Assembly: GCA_949358305.1 (NCBI GenBank)
Contig: OX442315.1
Span: 20,858,427-20,922,426, forward strand
Length of the DNA: 64,000 nucleotides
Origin: Strigamia acuminata
Lineage: Eukaryota > Arthropoda > Chilopoda > Geophilomorpha > Linotaeniidae
Direction of reading: 5' to 3'
The translations under genes were made by a program, and so were the position numbers. Under the pieces are notes generated by a model. It was not told the DNA's origin. It saw only the letters and a program-made list of their open reading frames with translations, and searched no databases. Of the stretch, positions 63,001 to 64,000 are shown one piece after another (the stretch's first letter is position 1; every line of letters begins with the position of its first letter).

Positions 63001-63672
63001 ATATTTTTCGAGTCAAGTACTTTGTTTGAAATCATCACATAAACTAATCATTTTATTGCACCAGAAAAACCATAAAGAAAGAATTATTCATATCAGTGTT
63101 GCAGCCTTGAACCGTTCTCCTGGAACGTGAAAGGGTTCAATTTCCCGCTCTTTAGAAACGAACCGTCACCGCCGTGTCTGACTTGCACCTGCCCCCCAGC
63201 GCAAAATGCGGGCTCAAGTTTCACATAAATTTCACATAAATTTCACATGATACATTATGCATTCAGCCATTGATCTTTCATGTTAAAAAGTTGCAAATTC
63301 CAAAGTTTACGTCAAAATCTTGCTCGCCAATAACCATCAATTCGTTAACGCGAAACATGTGCGAGCAATCCACTTAGCAACAAGTAAACGTTTGTTGTTC
63401 AAATGCGAACACTTTCCCCCGTGCCCATGACCTCGAAACTAAAACTAGCTTTTGTCTGAAGTTTTAAAATTTTTAAATTTATGGACGTTTGGTGCAAAAG
63501 TTTAAAACGGGGCGTCAATGCCGTATTCAAATTTCTAATGGGATTTTTACAATTTTTTTTTATTTTTTTTTTTGTATTTATTTAAAGAACAAAAAACTTA
63601 CCTTTTTGTGAGGAAACCTGACATATTACTGATAGAATTTGCACTAATAAAATGCATATAAAATACATGGTC
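60017..63672 (-). CDS. Two-lobed transferrin-family protein, probably GPI-anchored
   Basis: Seen: exon 1 (63602-63672) encodes a signal peptide (MYFICILLVQILSVICQVSS). After an approximately 810-bp intron about ten exons follow. N-lobe: CVIQDNLSKC, FYESVAVVKNTTTIKTLNDL, KSCYTGYKRTAGWNIPIAL, YEGALKCL, ADIAFTKYSAVK. C-lobe: SELDMAKCKDLKTAAF, NYYLVAVIKKNSTIKTIKDL, GKKSCHSNFKCGASYHIPKA, FTGAFRCLVEGGGDVAFIPH. The end is hydrophobic (NNFLILILASLTILRYIW), as in GPI-anchored melanotransferrin and insect transferrin-2. Key residues: N-lobe Tyr pair and the TxxxR carbonate site are kept, but the Asp position reads Pro in TSVPSNEAY and the His position reads NSLIITR. In the C-lobe the Asp, one Tyr (F in FTGAF), the Arg (CHSNFKCG) and the His appear changed. 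Iron binding may be weak or absent. A longer in-frame start at 63767 would add 32 residues. Stop TAA at 60017-60019. Confidence 0.88.
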
Positions 63673-64000
63673 GGCTTAACTTGTTCGTGCCCGGCACTTG
63701 ATCCAGTTTTGTTGTTAATGCTCGAACCGGCATCTCCTACGAGTTTTATGGACTTGTCTAAAGTCACGTGGTATTAGTCATAACGGTAATGTAAGGCGCA
63801 GCAGCGAGCAGTGGGTTATGATGACATCGCATTTAAAAAAGATAAATAAACACTAAGTACATCTGAAGCTGCTTTTATTTCAATCTAAACTATTGGATGC
63901 CATTATCATTATCATAAATTATAAAAATTAATTAATTTAGAAAGTAGAAGTGGCAATTAACTTGCTTTTTATTAAAGGTTAGGTGGTCTCAGAAGTTGAA
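63673..64000. other. Upstream region of the transferrin gene
   Basis: The transferrin frame stays open to an alternative ATG at 63767. Beyond that the sequence is AT-rich with nothing recognisable as a gene up to the right edge. Confidence 0.45.

Overview
This is a eukaryotic nuclear window from an invertebrate animal. The genes carry many short (about 50-100 nt) AT-rich introns with clear GT/AG borders, there are no bacterial operons, and every recognisable protein is metazoan. The gene set (class-A DOCK, BNIP3, NANS, UBOX5, sideroflexin, a two-lobed transferrin, and a nuclear receptor with a CKAC-type first zinc finger) fits an ecdysozoan, most likely an arthropod, but the species cannot be fixed from the sequence alone.

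Layout, left to right. On the minus strand: the 5' half of a DOCK1-type Rac activator (1-2245, running off the left edge); a 7-kb modular gene with a large acidic disordered exon, 19 small symmetric exons and a C-terminal helical domain (2782-9775); and a tiny nuclear receptor reduced to its DNA-binding domain (9979-10556). NANS, sialic acid synthase, follows on the plus strand (10956-12385). FHIP2 (minus) and FNTA (plus) stand head to head 166 bp apart (12660-17588). LZTS (minus, 18015-19691) is followed by an approximately 7.9-kb gene-free upstream region with a minisatellite. A dense cluster then holds UBOX5, a TSSK-like kinase, IDH3B, ARL3 (minus), SFXN2, BNIP3 (minus) and THOC3 (28-40 kb). 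A 12.5-kb minus-strand gene for a very long coiled-coil protein ending in FN3 and SH3 domains occupies 40291-52768. The last part has a partial tandem duplication of WDR91: a truncated copy (53.4-54.5 kb), a composite block of broken GrpE and Hsp70 pieces with a 31-bp repeat (54.4-55.5 kb), and the complete WDR91 gene (56241-59387). A transferrin-family gene (minus, 60017-63672) ends the window.

Most neighbours are functionally unrelated housekeeping or signalling genes packed with short shared promoters: FHIP2/FNTA, ARL3/SFXN2, BNIP3/THOC3 and nuclear receptor/NANS are divergent pairs. Several products act at mitochondria (IDH3B, SFXN2, BNIP3), on endosomes (WDR91, FHIP2) or in cytoskeletal control (DOCK, ARL3, LZTS).

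The most unusual items are: the 19 consecutive phase 1-1 exons, part of them freshly duplicated as a 197-bp unit; the DNA-binding-domain-only nuclear receptor; the WDR91 duplication carrying chaperone-gene debris, including a repeat made from a GrpE coding segment; a minor-spliceosome AT-AC intron preserved in both WDR91 copies; and a transferrin that seems to have lost iron ligands in both lobes.
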